Source: Flavobacterium collinsii (lineage in GTDB: Bacteria > Bacteroidota > Bacteroidia > Flavobacteriales > Flavobacteriaceae). Taken from it: a stretch of DNA of 64,000 nucleotides. This document shows, piece by piece, positions 1-8,048 of the stretch. The DNA lies in the NCBI RefSeq assembly GCF_902804485.1, contig NZ_CADCST010000072.1, positions 87,425-151,424 of the forward strand, in the 5' to 3' direction. Below the pieces are notes generated by a model, which had not been told where the DNA came from, ran no database searches, and saw nothing but the letters and a program-made list of their open reading frames with translations. The position numbers and the translations under genes are program-made. Positions within the stretch are counted from its first letter, which is position 1. Each line of letters starts with the position of its first letter.

Positions 1-842
1 CTGTTATTGAAAAACAATTGCCGGTTGGGACTCCTTATATTGCGAATGATGTTTATTTGGATAGGGAGACCCAGCAGCTTATTATGATTACTGGTCCTAA
101 CATGTCGGGTAAGTCTGCTATTTTAAGACAGACTGCTTTAATTGTATTGTTGGCTCAAATGGGAAGTTTTGTTCCGGCTGATAGTGTTAGAATGGGGATC
201 GTGGATAAAATTTTTACCAGAGTAGGAGCGTCGGATAATATTTCGATGGGAGAATCTACTTTTATGGTGGAGATGAATGAAACGGCTTCTATTTTGAATA
301 ACATCTCAGATCGCAGTTTGGTGCTTCTGGATGAAATAGGACGAGGAACCAGTACGTATGACGGTATTTCGATTGCCTGGGCGATTGCCGAATTTTTACA
401 CGAACACCCGGGAAGACCTAAAACCTTGTTTGCAACGCATTATCATGAATTGAATGAAATGACAGAATCGTTGCCAAGAATTCAAAATTATAATGTTGCG
501 GTAAAAGAGTTAAAAGACAATGTGCTTTTTATTCGTAAACTGGTAAAAGGAGGAAGTGCTCATAGTTTTGGAATTCATGTAGCAAAAATGGCCGGAATGC
601 CTCAGATTGTAATTTTGAGGGCGCAAAAGATGTTGAAAAAACTGGAGAAAAACCACTCAAGTGAAGCGTTAAATGGCGTAAAGTCTGAAAATGATGAAAT
701 GCAGATGAGTTTCTTTAATTTAGACGATCCTTTGTTGGAAGAGATAAAAGAAGAAATTCTGGGGCTTGATATCAATGCGATTACACCAGTTGAAGCACTG
801 ATGAAACTGAACGAGATTAAAAGGATGTTGGTTCGAAAATAA
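1..842 (+). CDS. mutS: DNA mismatch repair protein MutS, C-terminal part
   Basis: This is the ATPase end of MutS, which recognises mispaired bases and recruits MutL. The gene enters from outside the window; the reading frame is open from base 3, so no start codon is visible. The visible part contains the Walker A motif TGPNMSGKS, the Walker B block [16 protein letters not shown] and the downstream THYHEL motif, all typical of the MutS ABC-type ATPase. The C-terminal tail carries the short helix-turn-helix/dimerisation region, ending [12 protein letters not shown]. It is followed by a tRNA promoter and not by another coding gene. The assignment is secure; only the missing N-terminus is unknown. 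Confidence 0.97.
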   Translation, partial: VIEKQLPVGTPYIANDVYLDRETQQLIMITGPNMSGKSAILRQTALIVLLAQMGSFVPADSVRMGIVDKIFTRVGASDNISMGESTFMVEMNETASILNNISDRSLVLLDEIGRGTSTYDGISIAWAIAEFLHEHPGRPKTLFATHYHELNEMTESLPRIQNYNVAVKELKDNVLFIRKLVKGGSAHSFGIHVAKMAGMPQIVILRAQKMLKKLEKNHSSEALNGVKSENDEMQMSFFNLDDPLLEEIKEEILGLDINAITPVEALMKLNEIKRMLVRK

Positions 843-909
843 ATTTCATTTTTAAAGTTTAGGTTATCAGAAAGTTATAAAATAAGTAGATTTTTTTTTT
901 GAAAAACGC

Positions 910-939
910 TTGTGTAATTGAATAAATGTCCTAAATTTG
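910..939 (+). promoter_or_regulatory. Promoter of the tRNA-Gly/tRNA-Leu unit
   Basis: TTG at 910-912, a 19-nt spacer and TAAATTTG at 932-939 fit the Bacteroidota consensus (TTG-N19-TAnnTTTG). It lies about 55 nt upstream of the first tRNA. Confidence 0.75.
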
Positions 940-993
940 CACTCGCAATACAGAACAAGTCAAGTATTGTAGTTCTTAATTAGAATTTGAAAT

Positions 994-1066
994 GCGAAAA
1001 TAGCTCAGTTGGTAGAGCGCGACCTTGCCAAGGTCGAGGTCGCGGGTTCGAGCCCCGTTTTTCGCT
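994..1066 (+). tRNA. tRNA-Gly (anticodon GCC)
   Basis: A 73-nt cloverleaf: acceptor GCGAAAA (994-1000) pairs with TTTTCGC (1059-1065), the discriminator is U, and the D arm contains AGCTCAGTTGGTAGAGC. The anticodon loop TTGCCAA carries GCC and the T loop is TTCGAGC. CCA is not encoded. It is 14 nt upstream of tRNA-Leu and is probably co-transcribed with it. Confidence 0.97.
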
Positions 1067-1080
1067 CAATATCAAATAAT

Positions 1081-1166
1081 GCTCGGATGGTGAAATTGGT
1101 AGACACGCTGGACTTAAAATCCAGTGAACAGCAATGTTCGTGCGGGTTCAAGTCCCGCTCTGAGTA
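1081..1166 (+). tRNA. tRNA-Leu (anticodon UAA)
   Basis: An 86-nt class II tRNA. Acceptor GCTCGGA (1081-1087) pairs with TCTGAGT (1159-1165, with G-U pairs), and the discriminator is A. The anticodon stem CTGGA/TCCAG encloses loop CTTAAAA (anticodon TAA). A long variable arm follows, then the T loop TTCAAGT. CCA is not encoded. Confidence 0.96.
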
Positions 1167-1170
1167 CTAA

Positions 1171-1198
1171 AGCCTCTTCTTTTGAAGAGGCTTTTTTT
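1171..1198 (+). terminator. Intrinsic terminator of the tRNA unit
   Basis: Perfect 9-bp stem AGCCTCTTC/GAAGAGGCT (1171-1179, 1184-1192) with a TTTT loop, followed by a T tract. Confidence 0.85.
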
Positions 1199-1297
1199 AT
1201 GGCGTAAACTCACGCGCTTTAAAAGAGGTTTGTGAAGTAAATTTCTTTTAAAGGATCTAAGAATCTGAAATCAACAATCTAAAATCTAAAATAATAT

Positions 1298-1672
1298 ATG
1301 GGTGCCTTTGTAATTAGTAAGCGGTTTAATGATGAATATAAATTCGTGTTTACTTCGAGGAAGGGTAAAGTGATATTTACAAGTCTGAGTTATGAATTGA
1401 AGTTTGAGTGCGAGGAGGATGTTGAGAAATTTAAGGTGAATATTGAAATGGCCAGGTTTTTAAAGTTTAAAGGTTCTGGAGGGAAGTATTTTTTTAAGTT
1501 GATGTTGGGGGAGGTTCACTTCGCGACGAGCCGAAAATACACTACTGAATTGCTTTTGCAAAAAGGAATTAAGGAGATTGTTACTTATGCTTCGAAATCG
1601 GAAATTTTGGACTTCTCGTCGAGTGAGTCGATTTTTGAAGATGAGGTGGTTTTTGAGGAAGAGGAGGGGTAG
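1298..1672 (+). CDS. DUF1508 (YegP-like) family protein
   Basis: A 124-residue cytoplasmic protein. The opening MGAFVISKRFNDEYKFVF followed by a KGKVIFTS strand and an alpha segment matches the DUF1508/YegP fold (FVISKR.nGeYkF...G.vI..S). A second, weaker unit from about residue 52 (LKFKGSGGKYFFKLML) suggests the usual tandem arrangement. The tail is strongly acidic (FEDEVVFEEEEG). The molecular role of the family is not established. It stands alone between the tRNA terminator and a bidirectional terminator. The upstream 100 nt contains a low-complexity AATCT-type repeat and no clear promoter. The start is the first ATG of the open frame. Confidence 0.72.
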   Translation: MGAFVISKRFNDEYKFVFTSRKGKVIFTSLSYELKFECEEDVEKFKVNIEMARFLKFKGSGGKYFFKLMLGEVHFATSRKYTTELLLQKGIKEIVTYASKSEILDFSSSESIFEDEVVFEEEEG

Positions 1673-1696
1673 GTAAAAGGAATTTCAATAAAAAAA

Positions 1697-1745
1697 ATCC
1701 AAATTCCAATAATGCGCTATGTATTGTTGGAATTTGGATTTTTTT
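1697..1745. terminator. Bidirectional terminator-like hairpin
   Basis: A 13-bp stem, 1697-1709 (ATCCAAATTCCAA) with 1727-1739, flanked by A and T tracts. It lies between the DUF1508 gene (+) and the small lipoprotein gene (-). Confidence 0.75.
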
Positions 1746-1773
1746 TATTGGTTTTTTTTATGTCAAATTTTTG

Positions 1774-1805
1774 GCATAAAAAAAAACCATCACAAGGATG
1801 GTTTT
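1774..1805 (-). terminator. Terminator of the small lipoprotein gene
   Basis: Stem 1783-1791/1797-1805 (AAAACCATC/GATGGTTTT). On the minus strand it is followed by a long T tract, 26 nt past the stop codon. Confidence 0.8.
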
Positions 1806-1830
1806 AAAATTTTTAGAACTTAGGTTCTAA

Positions 1831-2043
1831 TTATTTTTTTACTTCTTCTACTTTAGCAGCAGCAGAGTCAACTTTAGCAGCAGCAGAATCAACAGTTGCA
1901 GCAGCAGAATCAACTACAGCAGCAGCAGAATCAACAGCAACAGCAGTAGAATCTACAGCTTCAGTAGCTGCAGCGTCAGCTTTTTTACAAGATACAACAG
2001 TTAAAACAGCAACAACAGCTAAACTTAAAAATACTTTTTTCAT
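1831..2043 (-). CDS. Small heptad-repeat lipoprotein
   Basis: A 70-residue protein whose N-terminus (MKK, hydrophobic core, LTVVSC) is a lipoprotein signal with the acylated Cys at position 19, so the mature chain is about 51 residues. From residue 30 it is almost purely a seven-residue repeat, VDSTAVA then VDSAAAx four times, ending KVEEVKK. Val and Ala at a/d-like spacing suggest a helical, possibly coiled-coil, rod. The layout recalls Braun's lipoprotein (acylated N-terminus, helical rod, basic C-terminal end), but there is no sequence similarity that I can claim, and the terminal KVEEVKK is only suggestive of an anchoring Lys. It has its own promoter and terminator. No family was recognised; expression at a high level is an inference from the well-formed signals. 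Confidence 0.75.
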   Translation of the reverse strand: MKKVFLSLAVVAVLTVVSCKKADAAATEAVDSTAVAVDSAAAVVDSAAATVDSAAAKVDSAAAKVEEVKK

Positions 2044-2080
2044 CTTACTTTATTATAAAAGGTTAATTATTAATTCGTGG

Positions 2081-2088
2081 CAAAGATA
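2081..2088 (-). promoter_or_regulatory. -7 box for the small lipoprotein gene
   Basis: On the minus strand TATCTTTG matches TAnnTTTG, 38 nt upstream of the ATG. No clear TTG is seen at -33. Confidence 0.55.
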
Positions 2089-2323
2089 TAAATTTTTTAA
2101 TATGTAAAATATTTTTTTAATTTTTTTTTAAAATATTTTCATTGCTCACGATTATCTTATTTATCAAATAATGTGCCAAAATAATAAAAATATGTTAAAT
2201 TGTTGTATGTTTTGCCTAGTTTATTTTTTGTTGAAGATTCCATAAGAGAATTGGGGGTTTTTGTTCTCTTAGTTGCGGTTTGTTTTGTTTTTTGCGCATT
2301 ATGGAGTTGTATCGGGAAAAACA

Positions 2324-2347
2324 AAAAGAGCTTATCTAAGCTCTTTT
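2324..2347 (-). terminator. Terminator of waaA
   Basis: Stem AAAAGAGCTT (2324-2333) with AAGCTCTTTT (2338-2347), four-base loop, 44 nt past the waaA stop. The remaining 2089-2320 interval has no gene, only AT-rich DNA and a small hairpin (TAAGAGAA 2243-2250 / TTCTCTTA 2264-2271). Confidence 0.7.
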
Positions 2348-2391
2348 GTGTGTAATAATGTTGTTAGACTTCATATGATTTGAAAAAACGG

Positions 2392-3621
2392 TTAAGCAAC
2401 GATATTCATAATGCTGTCGGTAGCGCCTGTGTTGTCCTGAATATACGATTTGCAAATCTGACTTTTTTCTTCTAAATATTCTTTATCATGAAGCAGGCGA
2501 TCAAGATTCTGTTTTAGTTCAAGAGGATTAGAGATTACCAGGCATCCTCCAAGTTTGACCAGTTGAATAGCTTCGGCAAAATTGGAGTAATTGGGTCCAA
2601 TCACAATTGGAATTCCAAATGTCGCGGGTTCCAGAATGTTGTGGATTCCCGGGTTTCCAAAACCACCTCCTACATAGGCGATTGTTCCATAACTGTAAAT
2701 TTTAGTCAGTAATCCTATGGTATCTATAATAAAGACATTGTAGCTGGATAGGTCTTTGTCTTTTTTTTCTGAGAATAAAACAGTCGATTTTGTGATTTGC
2801 GCTTTTAGGCTTGCAATCTGATCGGTTTTAATATTGTGCGGTGCAATGATGAATTTTATATCTTCGCCTGCCTGATTGATATATTCGGCTAGTAATGCTT
2901 CGTCTTTAGGCCATGAACTTCCTATAACTATGGTCGGAGTATTGTTTTTGAATTGTTCTATAAAATCCAGTGTATTGTCTCTTTCTAGAATAGCATTTAC
3001 GCGATCAAAGCGGGTGTCGCCTGAAACTACAACATTTTGAAAACCGATACGTTCTATTTTTTCTTTTGAGCTTTTATTCTGAACAAAAAAGTAAGTGAAT
3101 GCTTTTAGAGCTTTTCTGTAAAAACCACCATACCATTTAAAGAACATCTGATTGTCTCTGAAAATTCCGGAAATCAAATAAGTTGGAGTCTGACTCGTTT
3201 CTAATTGGCTTAGATAGTTCAGCCAGAATTCATATTTTATGAAAAAAGCCAGCTCGGGGTGGGCTAGTTTTAAAAATTTTTTTGCATTGCTTTTGGTGTC
3301 GAGAGGAAGGTATAGTGTAACATTTGCAATAGTATTGTTTTTGCGCACTTCGTAACCGGAAGGAGAGAAAAAAGTAATAATGATTTTGTGAGTGGGGTAT
3401 TTTTCTTTGATTTTTTCAATTACTGGCAAGCCTTGTTCATATTCGCCAAGGGAGGCAGAATGAAACCAGATTGTTTTGTCTGAAGGTTTTATTTTTTCTT
3501 CGAGAATACTGAAAACGTTTTTGCGGCCCTCGATAAAAAGCTTAATTTTCGGACTAAAAAGCGCTACAATTTTCAGAAAAAAGCCAGCAATAGAAATAAC
3601 TAAATTATAGAGAAAAAGCAT
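2392..3621 (-). CDS. waaA: 3-deoxy-D-manno-octulosonic acid (Kdo) transferase
   Basis: A 409-residue glycosyltransferase of the GT30 type that transfers Kdo from CMP-Kdo to the lipid A precursor at the inner membrane during LPS synthesis. An N-terminal membrane segment (about residues 3-22) precedes the conserved IWFHSASLGEYEQ block, in which Glu60 corresponds to the family's general base. The C-terminal half carries the nucleotide-binding motifs YVGGGFGNPGIHNILEPATFGIPIVIGP. Length is normal for the family. Whether it adds one or two Kdo residues cannot be read from sequence. It is monocistronic, with its own terminator, and divergent from the DegT-galE pair. Confidence 0.94.
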   Translation of the reverse strand: MLFLYNLVISIAGFFLKIVALFSPKIKLFIEGRKNVFSILEEKIKPSDKTIWFHSASLGEYEQGLPVIEKIKEKYPTHKIIITFFSPSGYEVRKNNTIANVTLYLPLDTKSNAKKFLKLAHPELAFFIKYEFWLNYLSQLETSQTPTYLISGIFRDNQMFFKWYGGFYRKALKAFTYFFVQNKSSKEKIERIGFQNVVVSGDTRFDRVNAILERDNTLDFIEQFKNNTPTIVIGSSWPKDEALLAEYINQAGEDIKFIIAPHNIKTDQIASLKAQITKSTVLFSEKKDKDLSSYNVFIIDTIGLLTKIYSYGTIAYVGGGFGNPGIHNILEPATFGIPIVIGPNYSNFAEAIQLVKLGGCLVISNPLELKQNLDRLLHDKEYLEEKSQICKSYIQDNTGATDSIMNIVA

Positions 3622-3666
3622 CTGTTTGTTTTTGTGGCTAAATTACGGTTCTTTCGATTATTTTCA

Positions 3667-3697
3667 TTGGTTTGAAGGTATTAAATAACTATTTTTG
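3667..3697 (+). promoter_or_regulatory. Promoter of the DegT aminotransferase gene
   Basis: TTG at 3667-3669, 20-nt spacer, TATTTTTG at 3690-3697. It lies 59 nt upstream of the ATG at 3757. Confidence 0.6.
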
Positions 3698-3756
3698 TTC
3701 CTCCTTTTAGAGACGCTGTATGAAATGCAAGTCTTTAATTTTAAAATATATTGAAA

Positions 3757-4890
3757 ATGAAAAAAATTCAAATGGTTGACCTAAAAAGTCAATACGAAAA
3801 AATAAAAACTACAGTTGATGCCTCTATTCAGGAGGTTTTGGATACCAATACTTATATTAATGGGCCTCTTGTACATCAGTTCCAGAAAAATCTGGAAGAC
3901 TATCTGGGAGCAAAACATGTGATTCCGTGTGCAAATGGAACAGATGCTTTGCAGATTGCCATGATGGGATTGGATTTAAAACCGGGCGATGAGGTGATTA
4001 CTGCCGATTTTACTTTTGCAGCTACAGTTGAAGTTATTGCTTTATTGCAATTAACTCCTGTTTTGGTTGATGTGGATGTGGTAAATATGAACATCGATAT
4101 CGAAGCAATTAAAAAAGCAATTACACCTAAAACAAAAGCTATTGTTCCAGTACATTTATTTGGACGTGCAGCGAACATGGATGCCATTATGGAAATTGCT
4201 GCCGAGCACAATTTATATGTAATCGAAGACAATGCGCAGGCAATAGGAGCAGATTATATTTCTAAATCGGGAGTAAAAAGCAAAGTTGGGGTAATTGGTC
4301 ATGTAGCGGCTACTTCTTTTTTTCCATCTAAAAATTTAGGTTGTTATGGAGATGGAGGAGCAATTTTTACTAATGACGATAAATTAGCGCACATTATCCG
4401 TGGAATCGTAAATCACGGAATGTACGAGCGTTATCATCATGATGTTGTAGGTGTGAATTCACGTTTGGATAGTATTCAGGCAGGAGTTTTGAATGCGAAA
4501 TTGCCATTGTTGGATGAGTACAATGCAGCGCGTCGTTTGGCGGCTACAAAATACAATGCGGCTTTTGCAGGAAATACACATATTATTACACCTGAATTTG
4601 ATGCAAACGAAAATGATCATGTTTTCCATCAGTATGTATTGAGAATTATTGATGCAGATCGTAATGCTTTGATGCAGCATTTATTGGATAAAGCAATTCC
4701 TTGTGCTATTTATTATCCAATTCCATTGCATTCGCAAAAAGCTTATGTAGATTCTCGTTATAAAGAAGAGCAGTTTCCGGTAACCAACCAATTGGTAAAA
4801 GAAGTAATTGCTTTGCCAATGCATACAGAACTGGATGATGAGCAAATTAAATTTATAACGGATTCTGTTTTGGAATTTTTGAATAAATAA
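3757..4890 (+). CDS. DegT/DnrJ/EryC1/StrS-family sugar aminotransferase
   Basis: A 377-residue PLP-dependent aminotransferase of the sensory-sugar type, which converts nucleotide-linked keto-sugars to amino-sugars for polysaccharide or glycan synthesis. The cofactor Asp158 (EDNAQAIGA) and the Schiff-base Lys192 in SFFPSKNLGCYGDGGAI are present. I start it at ATG 3757 and not at the in-frame TTG two codons upstream, because MKKIQMVDLKSQY is the conserved family start. galE follows after 44 nt, so the two probably act together on surface sugars. The exact sugar substrate cannot be told from the sequence. Confidence 0.9.
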   Translation: MKKIQMVDLKSQYEKIKTTVDASIQEVLDTNTYINGPLVHQFQKNLEDYLGAKHVIPCANGTDALQIAMMGLDLKPGDEVITADFTFAATVEVIALLQLTPVLVDVDVVNMNIDIEAIKKAITPKTKAIVPVHLFGRAANMDAIMEIAAEHNLYVIEDNAQAIGADYISKSGVKSKVGVIGHVAATSFFPSKNLGCYGDGGAIFTNDDKLAHIIRGIVNHGMYERYHHDVVGVNSRLDSIQAGVLNAKLPLLDEYNAARRLAATKYNAAFAGNTHIITPEFDANENDHVFHQYVLRIIDADRNALMQHLLDKAIPCAIYYPIPLHSQKAYVDSRYKEEQFPVTNQLVKEVIALPMHTELDDEQIKFITDSVLEFLNK

Positions 4891-4934
4891 ATAAAGATTA
4901 AACCAAATAAACAACAACACAAAATAACCACAAA

Positions 4935-5948
4935 ATGAAAGTATTAGTAACAGGAGGATTGGGATTTATCGGTTCTCATACTGTAGTCGAATTGCAAAAC
5001 GAAGGATTTGAAGTAGTAATCATTGATAATCTTTCCAATTCTACAGAAGATGTTTTAAAAGGAATCACAGCCATTACAGGTAAGACACCTTTATTTGAAA
5101 AATTAGATTTAAGGGAAAAAGCAGCTGTTCGGGAGTTTTTTAAAAAACATAGTGATGTTACAGGAGTAATTCATTTTGCGGCTTCAAAAGCAGTTGGAGA
5201 AAGTGTTGAGAATCCATTGTTGTACTATGAAAACAATATTGCTTCATTAGTATATTTATTGCAGGAATTACAACAAAAACCAGAGGCAAGTTTTATTTTT
5301 AGTTCATCTTGTACGGTTTATGGTCAGGCTGAAAAAATGCCAATTACGGAGGATGCTCCGGTACAGGCGGCAATTTCTCCTTATGGAAATACGAAACAAA
5401 TAGGGGAAGAGATTATTACAGATACGGCCAAAGTTACCAATATCAGTGCTATTTTGTTGCGTTATTTTAACCCGGTTGGGGCTCATGCTACAACTGAAAT
5501 TGGAGAATTGCCAATCGGTGTTCCTCAAAACTTAGTGCCTTTTATTACGCAAACAGGAGTAGGATTACGTCAGGAATTATCGGTTTTTGGAGATGATTAT
5601 CCAACTCAGGACGGAACAGCAGTTCGTGATTATATTCATGTGGTAGATTTAGCGAAAGCGCACGTAATTGCGTTGCAGCGTTTGTTTAATAAAAAGAACT
5701 TGCAGAAAGTGGAAACGTTTAATTTAGGAACTGGAAAAGGAAGTTCGGTTTTGGAAGTGATTCATAGTTTTGAAAAAGTAAGCGATAAAAAATTACCCTA
5801 TAAAATTATGCCGCGTCGCGAAGGAGATATTACCGAAGCCTACGCAAATACAGATAAAGCAAACAGTGTTTTGGGCTGGAAAGCACAATTAAGTTTAGAC
5901 GAAGCCATGGCAAGTGCCTGGAAATGGGAACAGAAAGTTCGTTCTTAA
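4935..5948 (+). CDS. galE: UDP-glucose 4-epimerase
   Basis: A 337-residue extended short-chain dehydrogenase that interconverts UDP-glucose and UDP-galactose (or the N-acetyl forms). It has the NAD-binding GGLGFIG at residues 7-13, the SSSCTVYG strand with the catalytic Ser, and the YxxxK pair Tyr150/Lys154 (SPYGNTK). The substrate-side segment RYFNPVGAH and the C-terminal RREGDITEAYANTDKA are typical of GalE. Length is normal. It probably shares a transcript with the preceding aminotransferase and ends in a strong terminator. Confidence 0.95.
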   Translation: MKVLVTGGLGFIGSHTVVELQNEGFEVVIIDNLSNSTEDVLKGITAITGKTPLFEKLDLREKAAVREFFKKHSDVTGVIHFAASKAVGESVENPLLYYENNIASLVYLLQELQQKPEASFIFSSSCTVYGQAEKMPITEDAPVQAAISPYGNTKQIGEEIITDTAKVTNISAILLRYFNPVGAHATTEIGELPIGVPQNLVPFITQTGVGLRQELSVFGDDYPTQDGTAVRDYIHVVDLAKAHVIALQRLFNKKNLQKVETFNLGTGKGSSVLEVIHSFEKVSDKKLPYKIMPRREGDITEAYANTDKANSVLGWKAQLSLDEAMASAWKWEQKVRS

Positions 5949-5976
5949 TTTTTTTCAGACGAAAATAAAATATAAG

Positions 5977-6018
5977 AAAACCCCCAAATAATCTAAAAAT
6001 TATTTGGGGGTTTTATTT
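5977..6018 (+). terminator. Terminator of the DegT-galE unit
   Basis: Perfect 16-bp stem: 5977-5992 pairs with 5999-6014 (AAAACCCCCAAATAAT), loop of six, then T-rich sequence. Confidence 0.88.
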
Positions 6019-6037
6019 TTGGCTTAATTTATTTTTA

Positions 6038-6045
6038 TAAATTTG
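6038..6045 (+). promoter_or_regulatory. -7 box upstream of the toxin-antitoxin-like pair
   Basis: TAAATTTG at 6038-6045, 22 nt before the ATG. A TTG at 6019-6021 gives a short 16-nt spacer, so the -33 assignment is weak. Confidence 0.5.
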
Positions 6046-6066
6046 TAAGAATAAATTGTAGGAATT

Positions 6067-6264
6067 ATGAAGGGGAAAAAAGAAGAAGTTAGAGCTAGCA
6101 AGGTGGAAGAGCCTGCTGTAGAATATGAAGTTCAAAAATCTAAATTTAAAAGAATTGATCAGGAAACTTTTGATTTTGATGCCGAGTTTGCAAAAGGACT
6201 GACTCCAGAGGAATTTAAAGCTGAAATGTTTAAGAGGATTCAAGCTTATCCGTGGAAAAAGTAA
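6067..6264 (+). CDS. Small protein, putative antitoxin
   Basis: A 65-residue highly charged protein (start MKGKKEEVRASKVEEP, end LTPEEFKAEMFKRIQAYPWKK). No DNA-binding fold is recognisable. Its stop overlaps the start of the next gene by 13 nt, so the two are translationally coupled. Position, size and coupling to a RelE/ParE-like gene make it the likely antitoxin. The charged, probably flexible N-terminal half and the short C-terminal helix would fit a toxin-wrapping segment. This function is inferred from context only. Confidence 0.55.
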   Translation: MKGKKEEVRASKVEEPAVEYEVQKSKFKRIDQETFDFDAEFAKGLTPEEFKAEMFKRIQAYPWKK

Positions 6265-6569
6265 TTTTTGAAAAAGAAGTTCTTGACTATTTTGATGATT
6301 TAGTTTTTGCACTTTTTAAAGAGGAGTATTTTGGTTTTCCTGAATCAGCTCAGAATTATGTAGATAAGATAGTTGTTTTTATTATTTCAGATATTTCGAG
6401 TTTTCCTCACAAGAAAACACCAAAAATACTCCAATATTTAGGTTCAAATTATATTTTTTACAAACCCAATGCCAAAACAATCTGGTATATCTTCTTTGAA
6501 AAAAGAAATCAAAATTATTTGATAACCGGAATTGTAAATAATTACAGTGCAGAAGCAAAAGGGTTATAA
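6252..6569 (+). CDS. RelE/ParE-like toxin candidate
   Basis: A 105-residue protein with a GTG start inside the preceding gene. The central and C-terminal part, helical segment then PKILQYLGSNYIFYKPNAKTIWYIFFEKRNQNYLITGIVNNY, has the strand order seen in RelE/ParE-superfamily proteins (basic hairpin, xxYRIxY-type strand, then a VxxIxN strand). In that superfamily the toxins cleave mRNA on the ribosome or poison gyrase. Catalytic residues cannot be assigned by eye. The pair has its own promoter-like box and terminator, like an independent module. Confidence 0.6.
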   Translation: MEKVIFEKEVLDYFDDLVFALFKEEYFGFPESAQNYVDKIVVFIISDISSFPHKKTPKILQYLGSNYIFYKPNAKTIWYIFFEKRNQNYLITGIVNNYSAEAKGL

Positions 6570-6574
6570 AAAAC

Positions 6575-6612
6575 AAAATCCTCATAAACAATCTTGTTCA
6601 TGAGGATTTTTT
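6575..6612 (+). terminator. Terminator of the toxin-antitoxin-like pair
   Basis: Stem AAAATCCTCAT (6575-6585) with ATGAGGATTTT (6600-6610), extended by an inner AACAA/TTGTT pair, then T-rich. It also faces the convergent fabD gene. Confidence 0.8.
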
Positions 6613-6661
6613 ATTGATATAGTTTTTCAACTGATCACTAAAAACGGAGACTGAATACTAA

Positions 6662-7537
6662 CTATGCATTCGCAGTAACCGCTTCTTTATCAATTTTGTT
6701 GATCAAGCCTGCTAATACTTTTCCTGGACCAACTTCAGTAAATAAAGTAGCGCCGTCAGCGATCATTTGCTGAACAGATTGTGTCCATCTTACCGGAGCA
6801 GTCAATTGTATAATTAAGTTCTTTTTGATTTCATTTGCATCAGAAACAGCATTTGCGGTTACGTTTTGGTAAACCGGACAAACAGGAGTTGAGAATGTAG
6901 TTGCTTCAATTGCGGCAGCTAATTCTTCTCTTGCTGGTTCCATCATCGGAGAGTGGAATGCTCCTCCAACAGGTAAAATTAGAGCGCGTTTTGCTCCGGC
7001 AGCTTTCATAGCTTCACAAGCTTTTTCAACTGCAGAAGTTTCTCCTGAAATTACCAATTGTCCCGGGCAGTTATAATTTGCTGCAACAACGATTCCGTCA
7101 ATAGAAGCACAAACCTCTTCAACGATATTATCAGCCAAGCCTAAAACCGCAGCCATTGTTGATGGAGTAATTTCGCAAGCTTTTTGCATAGCTAAAGCAC
7201 GTTGAGAAACTAATTTAAGACCATCTTCAAAAGATAAAGTTCCGTTTGCAACCAATGCTGAAAATTCTCCTAAAGAATGTCCTGCAACCATTTCAGGTTT
7301 AAAATCTTCGCCTAAAGTTTTTGCTAAAATAACCGAATGTAAAAATACTGCCGGTTGTGTAACTTTAGTTTCTTTTAGTTCTTCGGCAGTACCTTCAAAC
7401 ATGATATCTGTAATTCTAAAACCTAAAATTTCATTAGCTTTTTCGAACAATTCTTTGGCTAAAGCCGATGTTTCATATAGGTCCTTGCCCATTCCTGTAA
7501 ATTGTGCGCCCTGACCCGGAAATACGTATGCTTTCAT
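6662..7537 (-). CDS. fabD: Malonyl-CoA:ACP transacylase
   Basis: A 291-residue enzyme of fatty acid synthesis that loads malonyl units from CoA onto acyl carrier protein. The opening FPGQGAQ (residues 6-12), the catalytic GHSLGE with Ser88, and the GGAFHSPMM segment with the partner His are all present. The C-terminal EVGPGKVLAGLINKI is also family-typical. Length is slightly below the usual 305-310 residues but complete. A -7 box at 7593-7600 gives it its own promoter just past the DUF983 stop, although the upstream gene in the same direction could read through. Confidence 0.96.
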   Translation of the reverse strand: MKAYVFPGQGAQFTGMGKDLYETSALAKELFEKANEILGFRITDIMFEGTAEELKETKVTQPAVFLHSVILAKTLGEDFKPEMVAGHSLGEFSALVANGTLSFEDGLKLVSQRALAMQKACEITPSTMAAVLGLADNIVEEVCASIDGIVVAANYNCPGQLVISGETSAVEKACEAMKAAGAKRALILPVGGAFHSPMMEPAREELAAAIEATTFSTPVCPVYQNVTANAVSDANEIKKNLIIQLTAPVRWTQSVQQMIADGATLFTEVGPGKVLAGLINKIDKEAVTANA

Positions 7538-7592
7538 TTGTCTAATTTAAAGATTGAATTTTTTGAATTGAAAATTAGTTTCAATTGAAAGG

Positions 7593-7600
7593 CAAAAATA
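7593..7600 (-). promoter_or_regulatory. -7 box of fabD
   Basis: TATTTTTG on the minus strand (CAAAAATA on the plus strand), 55 nt upstream of the fabD start. Confidence 0.5.
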
Positions 7601-7608
7601 GCATTTTT

Positions 7609-7971
7609 TTATTTCGTATAATCTTTAAACATGTAAATCCATGCTAATCTTGAAAATCGAAGATTAAAAGAAGTGAGCAGGGTAATGACGATAGCGATAA
7701 TTGGAATAATTCTTAAATCGAAGTTTTTTTCGAAGAAAAATTGTGCAATACAATACGTTGCAATTCCCTGAGCGACTGTTAATCCGTAGTTTACATACAT
7801 AGCGCCAAAGAAATAACCAGGTTCTTTTTGAAATTTGTAATTACAATGACTGCAAAATTCGTTCATCTTTGGAAGGCCAAAAGTGAAAAAAATATTTTTA
7901 TCTGTAAAAACTTTTCCTTTATGACAAATAGGACATTCGTTGCTTAAAATATGAGTTAATGCACTTGACAT
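7609..7971 (-). CDS. DUF983 family membrane protein
   Basis: A 120-residue inner-membrane protein. Two Cys pairs near the N-terminus, CPICHKGKVF (about residue 14) and FCSHCNYKF (about residue 39), can bind one zinc ion. The motif EPGYFFGAMYVNYG and two transmembrane helices (about residues 60-78 and 84-102) follow, the DUF983 layout. The family's function is unknown. It lies upstream of fabD in the same direction. A TACCTTTG box at 7995-8002 (minus strand) is placed to drive it. Confidence 0.85.
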   Translation of the reverse strand: MSSALTHILSNECPICHKGKVFTDKNIFFTFGLPKMNEFCSHCNYKFQKEPGYFFGAMYVNYGLTVAQGIATYCIAQFFFEKNFDLRIIPIIAIVITLLTSFNLRFSRLAWIYMFKDYTK

Positions 7972-7994
7972 GATCTTGTTGTTTTTTATTTATA

Positions 7995-8002
7995 CAAAGG
8001 TA
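7995..8002 (-). promoter_or_regulatory. -7 box of the DUF983 gene
   Basis: TACCTTTG on the minus strand matches TAnnTTTG, 23 nt from the ATG. No TTG is evident at -33. Confidence 0.5.
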
Positions 8003-8048
8003 ATCCAGAGTAGGATTAAAGTCTTTTTTATATCTTCGCTACTTATAG

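Noticed and set aside
3900..5528. Minus-strand open frames across the DegT and galE genes
   Set aside because: They are shadows of clearly conserved plus-strand genes and have no natural protein features.
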